A stretch of 64,000 bases of DNA from Meghimatium bilineatum (GCA_034231615.1 CM067319.1:8852391-8916390); one strand, 5' to 3'. Positions 43,794 through 54,702 are shown, counted from the stretch's first letter. Translations and numbers: made by a program. Notes: a model not told the origin generated them from the letters alone.

Positions 43794-45154
43794 TTGTTCA
43801 GAGCATCCATAAAGAAGAGGCCACACACTGGAAAGAAATATCACCTGAATAGTATTTAGTCTGTTCACATATGTTTTTGTTTTGTCTTGGAATGTGACGT
43901 ATTGTTGCAACCAATGTTCCCTCTAAGTCAAGAGTGCATGTGAGTAAAAATCTATCTCTATTGGATCAAATTTTGAACACGACTATTTTCTTGGGCAGAC
44001 ATTCTACCTAAAAATAAAGCCAATATTCTTAAGTATTTACTATTTAATATACTATTTAATATTTAATATTCTTCTAATTTACTCCAATTCTATTTTTTAA
44101 TTATAAGAGCTTTAGCACACATTTATATACGAAGGTGCTGTGCACCAAGTCCAAACTCTGTGCACCAAGTCCAAACTCTGTGCACCAAGTCCAAACTCTG
44201 TGCGCCAAGGTATAAATATCTGTGCGTTAAAGCAACTTAGTGGGGACAGTGGTTTCAACACAGCTGATTCTTGGTGTGATCTCTCTAGTTAAACAATTTA
44301 GTGAGATTTATTTTTATGATTTGAGTCACATGATTGTAGGTAAGTTGTAGCGCTGGCTTACAGTTGGGCTGAGATATTTGCATATTGTGATCCATTATCA
44401 TCTTTTCTCTGGTGTGCTTGCCACATAACATGTCATCATTGTCATATAATGTCATTAGTGTCATATAACAGGGTCTGTTTGCCACAGAGCACAACCTCTT
44501 TGATGTCATATAGTGTGGTATCCTTATCACATGACATTTTTGTCACATGATTTTCTTGTTACATGACAATCTTCCATTCTCATTACATGGTCTCCTTGTC
44601 ACATGAGTCTAACCACAAGAGAATGATGGTGTATTCTGTTATTGTCTGAGAGTAGGTCATGTCCGATGTAGGACCAACAGTGTCTTCTAATAACATTTGA
44701 TGTAGTTTTGATGTGTCTCTTCTCTGAGTTTTTCGTTTTATTTGAATTCGCTCCAGTGGGTGTTAGTTATCCTATGAAGGCATTTGCTTTCAAAACTCAG
44801 TAGTTTCTTTTCTGAAGATAAAGAACTTTTCCAGCTCTTACATCCATTGCACAGCACTGGAATGATGCAGGAATTAAATAAGCACATTTACGTGAGACAG
44901 TTTATTATAGGCTCTTGATGCTAATGCAATGAGAGTTATAGTTTCAGCCATGACATCACTGTTGAGTGTTAATTTGCTTCATATATTAAGAAAATTTGTG
45001 TACCTTTTCAAGTTGTTGTCCATTTAGGCCTACATCGCGCAAATTAAATGTTAGCACAACATACTTCATGTTCCCTGGCAGAAATCACACAAAAATGTGT
45101 GTTGGCTATCAGAGAGTGAATGCAGAAGTAGAATAAGAGAATTATTACTGTAGC
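43794..45154. other. No gene; small repeats and a hammerhead-like motif
   Basis: At 44143-44215 there are four copies of a 20-bp unit GTGCACCAAGTCCAAACTCT. At 44430-44600 a loose CATATAATGTCAT-type repeat is seen. At 44771-44798 CCTATGAAGGC, ATTT, GCTTTCAAAACTC resembles a decayed hammerhead core with a pairable 5-bp stem II. Confidence 0.5.
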
Positions 45155-45712
45155 CTTCTATTTGGAGATACAATAATATGGTCCAAGCTTTACCTATTTG
45201 GAGATACAATAATATGGTCCAAGCTTTACCTATTTGGAGATACAATAATATGGTCCAACCTTTACCTATTTGGAGATAGGATAATATGGTCCAACCTTTA
45301 CCTATTTGGAGATACAATAATATGGTCCAACCTTTACCTATTTGGAAATAGGATAATATGGTCCAACCTTTACCTATTTGGAGATAGGATAATATGGTCC
45401 AAGCTTTACCGATTTGGAAATAGGATAATATGGTCCAACCTTTACCTATTTGGAGATACAATAATATGGTCCAACCTTTACCTATTTGGAGATAGGATAA
45501 TATGGTCCAACCTTTACCTATTTGGAGATACAATAATATGGTCCAAGCTTTACCTATTTGGAAATAGGATAATATGGTCCAACCTTTACCTATTTGGAGA
45601 TAGGATAATATGGTCCAAGCTTTACCGATTTGGAAATAGGATAATATGGTCCAACCTTTACCTATTTGGAGATAGGATAATATGGTCCAAGCTTTACCTA
45701 TTTGGAGATATC
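45155..45712 (+). repeat. 36-bp minisatellite, about 15 copies
   Basis: The unit is TATGGTCCAACCTTTACCTA plus TTTGGAGATACAATAA. Three linked variants (CCAACC/CCAAGC, ACAATAA/AGGATAA, CCTATT/CCGATT) recur as blocks: 45330-45440 resembles 45550-45650, a sign of multi-unit duplication. Confidence 0.95.
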
Positions 45713-45864
45713 TAATCTAATTATAAAGTTCTCGCTATATTGAAGCCCTGCAGCCATACGAATGATGATTACTACCTAATGGTTTGCAAGCTTTCATGTG
45801 ATTTGATGTCAGCATACAATACGCACATAAGACCCTCTATGAATAATGGGGTTCTTGTGCATGT

Positions 45865-46085
45865 GTTCTCAAACTCCTGCAGATTAGCAGGATGTAGTTC
45901 AGAGAAAGAGATAAATGTGTGTGGTTTGCAGCTTGATGTGATATCTGTGGCTTTCTGTCGAATACTTCTGGGGCACTTTCATCCTCTATGGGATTAGACA
46001 GCCAATTCTATCCTAAAAACTTCCTGAGACACCTATTATGACATGCATGGCAGATATATCAATGTTGCTATTCTTTACTTCCCTC
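45865..46085 (-). repeat. SINE-1 copy
   Basis: The minus strand gives TAGGGCAAAAGAGGGAAGTA, the CATGCATGTCATAATAGGTG block, GGCTGTCTAATCCC, TATCACATCAAGCTGCAAAC and CTGCTAATCTGCAGGAGTTT. The middle is diverged. Confidence 0.8.
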
Positions 46086-46089
46086 TTTT

Positions 46090-46245
46090 GCCCTAGCTAC
46101 ACATGGGTGAGGCTTCATCTAAAATCATTGCATACAGATGAGAATTAGAGTCCTCTTGGTATGGAAACTCTGGACAAATCTCCCATTGCACATAGGAAAC
46201 AAGAGCTTCATTGCTCATAATTTGTGGAGATAGAGGAATAATCTC
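46090..46245 (+). repeat. Dispersed repeat R1, copy 3
   Basis: CATTGCATACAGATGAGAAT, GAGTCCTCTTGG, CCCATTGCACATAGGAAAC and CATTGCTCATAATTTGTGG. It lies exactly between two minus-strand SINE-1 copies, which may have a shared history. Confidence 0.5.
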
Positions 46246-46249
46246 CATT

Positions 46250-46495
46250 CGTTCTCAAACTCCTGCAAATTAGCAGGATGTAGTCCAGAGACTGGAATGC
46301 GCCATGTCTGTGCATTTTGGCCTGACACATCCACTTCAGCATGGCTTTGGGTCACTTTGGCCCTATATGGGATGGAACAGCCAACTCCATCCCATAACCT
46401 CTATTGACATGCATGGTAGGTAAACAGTGTTGCTATTCTTTGCGCCCTCCCCCTTTCCTCCTCACGGCACTGTCAGCACACGGGTGGATAGAGGA
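46250..46495 (-). repeat. SINE-1 full-length copy (best preserved)
   Basis: Minus strand in order: CCACCCGTGTGCTGACAGTG, GCGCAAAGAATAGCAACACT, CCTACCATGCATGTCAATAG, TTGGCTGTTCCATCCCATAT, AGCCATGCTGAAGTGGATGT, GGCGCATTCCAGTCTCTGGA, CTACATCCTGCTAATTTGCA and GGAGTTTGAGAACG. It is a useful reference for the family's structure, about 245 bp. Confidence 0.88.
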
Positions 46496-46619
46496 ATGAA
46501 AGTAAATCTGCAGTAAAACTGTCAAAAGTTGTGGTCCAAGAATGTGGATTCTGTGTTTATGTCGATTGGTAAAATTTAATTTTAAACTTAATTTTATTTC
46601 CTGTAGATTGGTATCATAT

Positions 46620-46810
46620 TCTATTCAGGATGTGGGCATAAACCAATATTTTTTAGCTGTATTGATTTTCTATGCAATATAAAAACCAACTAGTTTACCA
46701 TTGCTGTCTGATTGTTCTAGAAGCTCAAATTCCTTTGGCAGGATGTGAACCCAGCACCTTAGCCACCACAGAAAAGCTCTGTACCTCGCTGCCACGTTCA
46801 TGGGCAGAGT
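46620..46810 (-). repeat. SINE-2 copy 3
   Basis: Minus strand: GGCAGCGAGGTACAGAGC, GGTGGCTAAGGTGCTGG, GGTTCACATCCTGCC (B-box), then the body GGTAAACTAGTTGG...ATTGCATAGAAAATCAATAC. Aligned with the copy at 49885. Confidence 0.65.
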
Positions 46811-47189
46811 GGAAAAAAAGAGATTATACATGTATAGTTAGTTACCTTTGACACTCTTGAATTTCATAGTTTGCTTAGTCTGATGAATAATACAATCTCT
46901 GCCTTTTGTGTTTGTGTTTGTTTCTTTGTGAGCCTTTTGTATCATACCTGTCTCAAGCTTGTGTATTATTATAAGTTTGATTCTTCTGAGGGCTGATCAT
47001 GTGTTTAATTTCATTGCCTTGAAATTTGAATATAATATTTAATTGTAAAGATAACCACAACTAAAATAAAATCTTCTGGCATAACTGCCGTATATAACTA
47101 TTTGTGTGTATGAGTACTTGTCCTCAATTCTCCCACAAAGCAGAATATTCAATTGTTACTTTCCTTTAGTGACACCAACAATTCAATGT
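46811..47189. other. No recognised feature
   Basis: AT-rich DNA. Confidence 0.5.
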
Positions 47190-47432
47190 ACCACTGTGGT
47201 GGATAAAATACAGCTTGTAGGTTAAATCTAGCCAGTGAAACCATTTTTCCAGGCCTGCTAGGTTGATCTAAAAGTATTATAAGTACTGGCCCCATAACTC
47301 AAAAATGCTAATTGAAGCAAAGTGTACAAAACTGTTGTACAAAGCTAAAAAAAAAAGCTCTTCGGCCCACACCACGTGAAAAAGCTATCAGTCCCATAAA
47401 CCCAATAAAGGTTGCCCACCATTGATATAATC
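47190..47432 (-). mobile_element. Possible hAT-type relic
   Basis: The minus strand begins CAATGGTGGGCAACCTTTAT, a typical hAT-like terminus. The other end contains AGCTTGTAGGTTAAATCTAGCC, like 29160-29220. No transposase is visible. Confidence 0.4.
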
Positions 47433-48131
47433 TAAACCCAACCCAACTGAAATTGGCAAACCCATTTTCACAACTAAAGGGAAGTAACAAGTATATTTTC
47501 AGCTTTATGGAAGCAGCGAGGACAAGTTCCAAATTTATTTTAAATAATTATATATTCACATTTCTTTATCCATATTTTTTTTGCCACCTGGTTTACTGTG
47601 TCTTCATGTGAATGAACACCCATGTGCATTACATTTGATTTCACTTCAGTGAACATTTATGTTTGATTTTTGTCATAATTGTATTTAAAATACTTATAAC
47701 ATGCAATTTTTATTTTGCATTCTTTATACGCCCCATGTTCTGAAATGCTACCTCTAATCTAGCTATCTGTTTTTTTTGTGCGAATGTAATAATGAATTAT
47801 AGTGAATATGTGTAATACAAATACCAACCACTACTAATATTTTTACTACTAATACACTAAAATTATTTTTTTATTATAAAAACAGAATTATTTTAATACA
47901 CTACTAAAATAGTTTTTTTAAACTAATAAAACTATAATAAAAACTGAATTATTTTTTTATACACTACAAAAAAACAAATAAAACGAATAAAAATGAATTA
48001 TTTTAAAAATTGTCTATTGATAAGTGGTAGGTATTTGTATGACATATTTACTTGTTCACTAGAATTACTTTGGTATTGTGTTATTATGGCCCATACTGGA
48101 TTGTTTAATCTCTGGAATTTTAGTAATTATA
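47433..48131. other. No recognised feature
   Basis: AT-rich DNA; 47850-47990 is a loose A/T repeat of ACTACTAAAAT and AATAAAACTA. Confidence 0.5.
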
Positions 48132-48133
48132 TA

Positions 48134-48309
48134 CAGTCAAATCTCATTTTAACAACTTGGTCCAGACTGACCAAATATTTATGTAAAAACAAAAATGTGT
48201 TATTTATATGGTATAAACAGTAAAGAATAAATATATATGGGGATTTGTAAATGTGTTGTTATATAGAGAAATATGTTATAAAAGGATCCACTATAGCAGG
48301 ATTCTACTG
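48134..48309 (+). mobile_element. TA-flanked MITE (Tigger/pogo-like ends), 176 bp
   Basis: The element runs from CAGTCAAATCTCATTTTAAC to GATCCACTATAGCAGGATTCTACTG and is flanked by TA on both sides (48132-48133, 48310-48311). The ends are imperfect inverted repeats, and a second inner inverted pair (TTTTAACAAC / GTTGTTATAT) follows. TA target duplication with CAGT ends is typical of Tc1/mariner-superfamily (pogo-like) elements. Non-coding. Confidence 0.75.
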
Positions 48310-48549
48310 TATTTGTAATAATGAATGTTGGATCGGGGGGGGGGGGGAAGAGTGGTTTGTGGGTCAGATTCACAAACTCAACTTGTGTTCAACTGTTTTT
48401 TGGTTTGAAAACTGATAGTCTTATGTTGTACTGGCGATACAATTGGATGTATAGTGGTGGCTGAAATATCAACAAATGATGAGTAGCCGTGATGAAACAG
48501 TCTTACAAATTGTTGATTATGTATAGTGTAGTTTTGAGATGATAAACCA

Positions 48550-48830
48550 CATCCAGTGTGTTAACAAGGTCTGATAGGAGAGCAAAGAATAGCAACACTA
48601 TTAATCATGCATGTATGTCATAAGTAGTGGCTAAAGAGGTTATGGGGTGGAGTTGGCTGTCTCATTTCATATAGGGTAAAAATGAATCGGAAGCCATACT
48701 GAGGTCAGGTGTGTTGGGCATAAAGGCACAGATATCACAGCATTGCTGCAAACCATGACACAATACATTCTGTTCTCTGGATTACAACCTGATAATTTTC
48801 CAGACTGAGAATGAACACAGAAGAAGAGGT
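48550..48830 (+). repeat. SINE-1 full-length copy
   Basis: GGAGAGCAAAGAATAGCAAC, CATGCATGTATGTCATAAGT, GGAGTTGGCTGTCTCATTTC, the TATCACAGCATTGCTGCAAA block, TTCTGTTCTCTGGATTACAA and GACTGAGAATGAACACAGAA followed by GAAGAGG. The 3' tail resembles the LINE-A tail. Confidence 0.85.
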
Positions 48831-49324
48831 AAGAGATGATTGGACGCTGAGCTGAAACTAACCACATAATACCTTGCACTTCCACTAATGTTCTTGTCAA
48901 ATGGAATTTTTAGTCATAAAATTGTCATCTACATATGCAGAAGACTATCATCTTTTTTTCCCACTCAAGTCACTGCAATCTCCTATCCAGTATATTGTTC
49001 AGCAGATGGTGATTTATTTCGCGTTAGTTCTCAGAAACGATATTGTTTTTGCGTGTGGTTTCTTCTGGTGAGCGTGAAGTACACTGAGCTACTGTTTAAT
49101 TTGTGCTATATATGCCTAGCACATCCGTTTTAGGTATGAGATTGCAATGAAGTGTTCTATTTCTCTGTCGATATCGCTGTTTTTGACACATAATATACCG
49201 CTTATTTCTGACATCTGTATACATCATTGACAAGCCATGAATTCCTGGCATGTACACAGAACAAGAAACAAACTCTACATGTACAAAAAAACAGTGTAAC
49301 TCTAACTGGCCTCTTTACAACACC
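48831..49324. other. No recognised feature
   Basis: AT-rich DNA. Confidence 0.5.
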
Positions 49325-49480
49325 ACAGGAAGAAATTTATGGCCACCTGAAACAGCTCTGACGGAAATGCTCTACGATCTTGTTTCGGGCTCGGTGACCA
49401 CAGCTCGGTGACCACAGTTGATTAATGATATCTGTATCAGCATCTGACTTGGACTGGAGAGTGAAAAAGAAGAAGAAGGG
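49325..49480 (+). pseudogene. LINE-A 3'-end fragment with tail
   Basis: RNLWPPETALTEMLYDLVSG is aligned with the WPxxTxLxxKLYG block of other LINE-A copies. It is interrupted by a 13-bp tandem duplication (CTCGGTGACCACA). It ends GAAAAAGAAGAAGAAGG. Confidence 0.65.
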
Positions 49481-49884
49481 ACTAACTACTTGAGAGATGT
49501 ATTCATGATCCATTAGCCTGCTACTCATCACTGTGACCACCCTTGTAAGTCTGTCTGCTCTTTTATGTCCAGTAACACCTGCATGTCTAAGTATGAAACT
49601 GACTCTTCAGCTTGCCCTTCATTGTTGACTCAATCCACTGACATAGATAAGTAATCTGGATTTACTTTCTAGACATACCGGTACTCATAAAATCACAAAA
49701 AAAGCAGCACATGTAACAATTCTGGGTCACTGTCATGGTGGCATCTACTTGTGTATTATATTACGGACACACATAACTTTGCATCTCAAATTTCTTTAAT
49801 TACGACAAACAAAGTTTTTATAAGTTCATAGATAATTAGTTTTTTTTATAGCAAATATAGTTGGAAGCATAGTCCTAAATTCAG
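49481..49884. other. No recognised feature
   Basis: AT-rich DNA. Confidence 0.5.
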
Positions 49885-50060
49885 AATGTAGCTATCAGCC
49901 CAGCATTTTTTGACTGTAGTTATTTTTCTAGGCAATGTAAATATGTTCACTAGTTTACCATTGCTTTCTGAACGGTCCGGATGCACAATTGCTTGTGGCG
50001 AGGATTAAAATCGGTACCTTGGCCGTAACAGACACGCTGTACCACTCCTTTTGGTGTGTT
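49885..50060 (-). repeat. SINE-2 copy 4 (reference copy)
   Basis: Minus strand: GGAGTGGTACAGCGTGTCTG (A-box region), TTACGGCCAAGGTACCGATT with TTAATCC (decayed B-box), CACAAGCAATTGTGCATCC, GGTAAACTAGTGAACATATT and TTGCCTAGAAAAATAACTAC. It is the clearest member for defining the family. Confidence 0.7.
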
Positions 50061-50204
50061 TTTGAAGCACTGCAATTATCATTTTCTTTTGTTATCCCAC
50101 AGTCCATTTTGAATTAGTATTGTAAAAACATTTGGAACTTACCGGGTACTTGATTGTACTTGGTTTACCCCAATATGTACTCCTTTTCAATCAACAAACT
50201 GACA

Positions 50205-50380
50205 TGTCTCCTGTAGAGAGTATCACTTATAGCACGTAACTCTGCAGGAGTGATGCGATCATTTCCAGGGATCTCTGACAAAAATCCACAGTGTAAAGCA
50301 AGACGTTAGTGGGATTTAACCCTGCAACCTCTTGAGCACAGAGCATGAGGCTTAACCTCTATTCTAGAGAGTTCCCCATC
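50205..50380 (-). repeat. SINE-3 copy 2
   Basis: Minus strand: AACTCTCTAGAATAGAGGTT, AAGCCTCATGCTCTGTGCTC, AAGAGGTTGCAGGGTTAAAT then CCC (B-box-like), and CAGAGATCCCTGGAAATGAT. It matches 29800-30000. Confidence 0.6.
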
Positions 50381-50635
50381 AGTCTAATTTTAGTAACTTT
50401 GTAGTTTTGTGGACCAAATTCATGTAATATTCATCTGGGATGAATTTTGAAAGTGGTAGTGATTTGAACGCTTTGTTTTATAAATATCAAAGACTTTAAT
50501 TTTCTGTTGCAGTTTTTGAAATAAAATAATTCTTTATTTGGTTGTACTTGTGTTTGGCGATTTCAGAGGGGAATTTTTTTTAGCAATGAGGGAACAGATA
50601 AAAAATGAAGAAAATGGGTTTCACTTATCGATAGC

Positions 50636-50905
50636 AGTAAGATAGAGGGATAGGTAAGATAGAGGGATAAGTAAGATAGAGGGATAAGTAAGATAGAGGG
50701 ATAAGTAAGATAGAGGGACAAGTAAGATAGAGGGATACGATAGGGGGATAAGTAAGATAGAGGGACAAGTAAGATAGAGGGATACGATAGGGGGATAAGT
50801 AAGATAGAGGGACAAGTAAGATCGAGGGATAAGAACGATTGGGGGATAAGTAAGATAGAGGGATAAGTAAGATAGAGGGACAAGTAAGATAGAGGGATAA
50901 GTAAA
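50636..50905 (+). repeat. 17-bp minisatellite, about 15 copies
   Basis: The unit is ATAAGTAAGATAGAGGG; variants have CAAG for TAAG and a short ACGATAGGGGG form. The 17-bp period leaves long false frames on the minus strand. Confidence 0.95.
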
Positions 50906-51174
50906 CTCGTGTGTAGCAACTGAAGGGTTAAAATTTTGATCAAAGTTCAACTAAGAATATTACATGTTTGAATTTTAAAATTCCTCTGTATCATTGTTTA
51001 GTATTGTTTCTTACAGTTGGCTAATGTTTGTTATTGTCTGAACTCTGGGGCGTGTGAATGTAGTAATTTTAAGTCAGTCTAGCTAACCAGTAAAATTTGC
51101 ATTGGCAGGATGGATTTTGTCCACTGCTGGTCTAGAAGCAACCTCGTCCATCTTCTGTCATTAATCAGTCCTTC
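50906..51174. other. No recognised feature
   Basis: AT-rich DNA. Confidence 0.5.
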
Positions 51175-51430
51175 CTTCTTTTTCTTCTTCTGCGTTCATT
51201 CTTAAACTGATTAATAGAATGTATGGATAACTTAATGCGTTGTGGCTATGGTTTACAGCCTTGCTGCAATATCTGCATCTTTTGGTCAGACGTCCAACTT
51301 CAGGATGGCTTCTGGGTAACTTTGACTATCTATGGGATGGCTAACTCACCCCAAAACCTCATTAGTCATCTCCTTTGACATGCGTGGCAGGTAACAGTGT
51401 TGTTATCTCCCCTCCCCCCCTCGACAACAA
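51175..51430 (-). repeat. SINE-1 full-length copy with tail
   Basis: Minus strand: AACACTGTTACCTGCCACGC, AAAGGAGATGACTAATGAGG, GCCATCCCATAGATAGTCAA, GATATTGCAGCAAGGCTGTA, ATTAATCAGTTTAAGAATGA, ACGCAGAAGAAGAAAAAGAA. It shows the element's true 3' tail. Confidence 0.85.
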
Positions 51431-51559
51431 CACTGGTCCTTCCAATTGTTTACATACCTTACACACCTCTTCTATTCTAATTTCTGTTTCAAACTCTTTC
51501 ACTGATTAATGGTGTGTTGAGTTTGTGTTTTCGCCGTAACAAACCTCACCCCTAACCCC

Positions 51560-51640
51560 TCTGGATATCTCCTTTGACATTCATGACCAGATCACAGTGT
51601 TACTATTCTTAGCTCCCCTTTCAGACTTCATTAAAAAATA
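51560..51640 (-). repeat. SINE-1 fragment (5' part)
   Basis: Minus strand: GAGCTAAGAATAGTAACACT, GTGATCTGGTCATGAATGTC and AAAGGAGATATCC. Confidence 0.65.
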
Positions 51641-52264
51641 ATATTTTTCATTGTCGGTAAATTAAACCTACAATTTTATTTTATTTTATGTTAATGATTC
51701 AGCAAGGTTATTCTTCTAATTATATTGTGTGGTCCATATTACAGATGTCACATTGTAGTACAGCTTTCTATCAGTAGTACTACTTTTAAGTGAAATACCC
51801 TGTACATAAAATATATTTTTAATGTTACTAATTTATCTTGTTTTTTAGTGATACCCGTCAGCACGTTGGGATGAAAACTCATCCAGGAGGCTGACACAAT
51901 CATACAAAAATCTTACAAAGTAAATGAATATTTTTAACATTTACAGTGGAATCATCAGACACATAACCCTTGATGGTCATAGGGGTGCCACTCTGGAAGC
52001 ATCAATGTAAAATCCCACCATGTATCTTTGTTCTAAGTTCCTTGTTTAGTGTGGAGAATCTTAGTCTTGCCCAGTCTTTAATATTATCAATTCATACTTT
52101 CTTTTTGACCGTTTCTTCTTTCACCCTCAACTGTTCACGTCAGGATAGTTGTGTAAATTTTCTCATCATGTGACCAAATCACACAAGTTTGTGACTTTTA
52201 ACCTCTGCCATGAGATGTTCTTATTGACCTGCAAGAGTATTTATTATATATCTCGTGTATATTA
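51641..52264. other. No recognised gene
   Basis: AT-rich DNA. The 51970-52200 stretch is moderately T/C-rich and may be a decayed LINE on the minus strand, but I cannot support this. Confidence 0.4.
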
Positions 52265-52266
52265 TA

Positions 52267-52627
52267 CAGTGGAAACTCTCTATAGTGCGTCCTTTTATAA
52301 CAAATTTCCCTATTTAACAACAGTTTTTAAAATATCGAATAATATTTATTTATTGTTTATACTTGTATATAGCAAAATTTGTTATGACATATTTCGTTGG
52401 TCCAGACAATAACAAAATTTGTTATGACATATTTCGTTGGTCCAGACAATAACAAAATTTGTTGTGACATATTTCGTTGGTCCAGACAATAACAAAATTT
52501 GTTGTGACATATTTCGTTGGTCCAGACAATAACAAAATTTGTTATGACATATTTCATTGGTCCAGACAATAACAAAATTTGTTATGACATATTTAATTTT
52601 TCCGGTCAAAGTTATAAGATTTGACTG
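52267..52627 (+). mobile_element. TA-flanked MITE carrying an internal 40-bp array
   Basis: It starts CAGTGGAAACTCTCTATAGT and ends GTTATAAGATTTGACTG. TA lies on both sides (52265-52266, 52628-52629). It is related to 48134-48309. In the interior, 52370-52603 is about 5.5 tandem copies of a 40-bp unit (AACAAAATTTGTTATGACAT plus ATTTCGTTGGTCCAGACAAT). In the unexpanded relatives the TTGGTCCAGAC block occurs once. Confidence 0.85.
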
Positions 52628-52719
52628 TATAATCATTAAAGAATTAGAAATCACTGATTACAAATATGTTAGGTCATCGAATAGATGTTTGTCTTCATCT
52701 TGTATGTTTATTCTCACAA

Positions 52720-52815
52720 TTCTTGCAGATGAATTGGATGTAGTCCAGAGAACTGAATATGTTGTGTATTGGATGTAGTCCAGAGAACTGAATATGTTGT
52801 GTCATGGTTTAAAGT
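52720..52815 (-). repeat. SINE-1 fragment with internal duplication
   Basis: Minus strand: ACCATGACACAACATATTCA, GTTCTCTGGACTACATCCAA, repeated once with a period of about 37 bp, then TTCATCTGCAAGAATTGTGAG. Confidence 0.75.
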
Positions 52816-53084
52816 AAAGGTATAATCCCATGGCAGGAACCTGCTGCTGGGGATAAAGATAACTCTTAATATACTATGCTGCAGCAACTATTAGGTGGGG
52901 TGATCAGTTCCCCTCCTTGCTGTCTTTACCTCCAATAACTGTCTCATTTACAGCTGGGTTGACTGGAGGAGCGGTTGTGTCAGGTGAGAAATTGCCCCAG
53001 AAAATCTTTGTCCGAACGTCATTTCGAACTTTCCACTGTAACCCTGTGATAGCAAGTGAGCTCACCATCAACTACCGGTAGGCT
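52816..53084. other. No recognised feature
   Basis: Slightly more GC-rich DNA; nothing supported. Confidence 0.45.
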
Positions 53085-53290
53085 ACAGCTCTCTACCATG
53101 GTTTACAGCTGTGGTATCTTTTCCTTTCAGCATGACACATCCAATTTGTGAGGTTTCTGATTCACTTTGACTATTGGATGGGGCAACAAACCTACCCCCA
53201 AAACTGCCTTAGTTACCTCTAATGACATGTTTGGTAGGTAACAGTGTTGTTATTCTTTGGTCCCATTTTAGTTCCTGGCAACACTTGGTA
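53085..53290 (-). repeat. SINE-1 copy (5' two-thirds)
   Basis: Minus strand: AAATGGGACCAAAGAATAAC, AACACTGTTACCTACCAAAC, ATGTCATTAGAGGTAACTAA, GGCAGTTTTGGGGGTAGGTT, the AAAGTGAATCAGAAACC block and the GCTGTAAACCATGG block. Confidence 0.8.
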
Positions 53291-53399
53291 AGTTTGTGTT
53301 GAAATGTCTTAAAGGTTAAGAGCATATTAAACCTCCGCTCCTATTTGGTGTCCTGAATATTGTTACTACAAACTTGACAAAATGGTGGGTAAGTTCTAC

Positions 53400-53480
53400 C
53401 TTAGATTACATATTAGAGTCAAATTATAACAGCTTAGTCTGGGCTGATGAAAAATGTTTGTAATAACAGAAGTTATTACT
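53400..53480 (+). repeat. MITE fragment
   Basis: AGAGTCAAATTATAACAGCT, TAGTCTGGGCTGATGAAAAA and TGTTTGTAATAACAG correspond to the left half of the MITE at 48134-48309. Confidence 0.55.
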
Positions 53481-54495
53481 CCAGTCTCAATATTTTAATC
53501 TCTGGCCTCCAGGTCATTGTCCCCTTGAGACCTCTATTCTATATATCACTGATATTAAACAGATGTCTGTAACAGTTATATTCAAAAGCCTGAATCATTA
53601 TTTCAGTGTCTGCCTTTAGTGTCTAGCTCTCATATCCATCCATCCATACATTATAATACATTTCGTGTGATGCATTATCATAAGGTAAGTGTTGGTCTCA
53701 CAAGTGTGAGGTTCAGAATTGACACTCCGTACATAATTCGGCTATTATTTTTCTGATGGAGGGTCAATGAAAAAAAAACACCCTGTCAATGATGTGGTGG
53801 AAACTAAGGTCGAGCTGGCTTTATCATATACAAGCCACGCGCACCCTCCCTGCTACTCCCTAACAAAATAAATGCAGTAGTGAGTTATCTTGTACAGACA
53901 GAATACACTGTGTTGCTTGGTAAGGATTTATTCTGTAAATTATGAAAAAGGTTACATCAATAATGTAATGGTTACATTGCTGGAAATAACTCGGAAAAGG
54001 TTATGATATCAGGGAAGTTCTTACTAGTTTACAGTAATGTGTAGTGTTATATTAGACCTCTAGACATGGTCCAATTGTCTGATTTTCATTGGAGTCAATG
54101 TGTTAAGCGAATCTTTGTGAAATCTGGGCTCAGAAATCCCATCAATGTATTCCAGAATATGATGTTTTATGTCATTTCTTATGTCAATATTATGTCATTG
54201 TCATTCATATGCTACAATGTAAATGAATATGGAGGGGTGTTTTATTTTTTTTTCCATTAAATAAAATGTACAGAAATAATATGCACAATCTTGTCTGGCC
54301 TTGTTTTGTTTTTTTGTTGTACTATGATTGCAAGAAGTTAGTGGTTAGCATTGGGTAGTACAGTGGTTCTCAATACATTTTTGTTGCTCTTTTGGAATAA
54401 TATAATTTTCCTCTGTTGATCCCCTGATGTTTAAAGCAAAAATAAGTTTGTTGGTTTTCTTACCGGACCACCGGGACTTTTTAAGGTTGTCAATG
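53481..54495. other. No recognised feature
   Basis: AT-rich DNA without supported gene or repeat. Confidence 0.5.
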
Positions 54496-54702
54496 CAGGG
54501 GAATCTCTCTATAGCACATTCTTTTATAACACAATTGAATCCCTCTATAGCACATTCTTCTATAACAAATTTTCTATTTAACAATACTTAAAAATACCCA
54601 GTTATATATTTTGTTAATTGTTTGTACTGTATGTAGTGAATTTCTGTTATTACATATACATTTTATCAGTTTGGACCAAGTTGTTATAATGGAATTTTAC
54701 TG
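54496..54702 (-). mobile_element. MITE copy with duplicated terminus
   Basis: Ends CAGGGGAATCTCTCTATAGC and AATGGAATTTTACTG; the latter is followed by TA. The left terminus (AATC-CTCTATAGCACATTCTT) is present twice in tandem with a period of about 43 bp. Related to 48134-48309 in reverse orientation. Confidence 0.7.

Noticed and set aside
50563-50950. Pro/Leu/Tyr-rich minus-strand frames suggesting a membrane protein
   Set aside because: Generated by the 17-bp array; two frames give the same repeated peptide.
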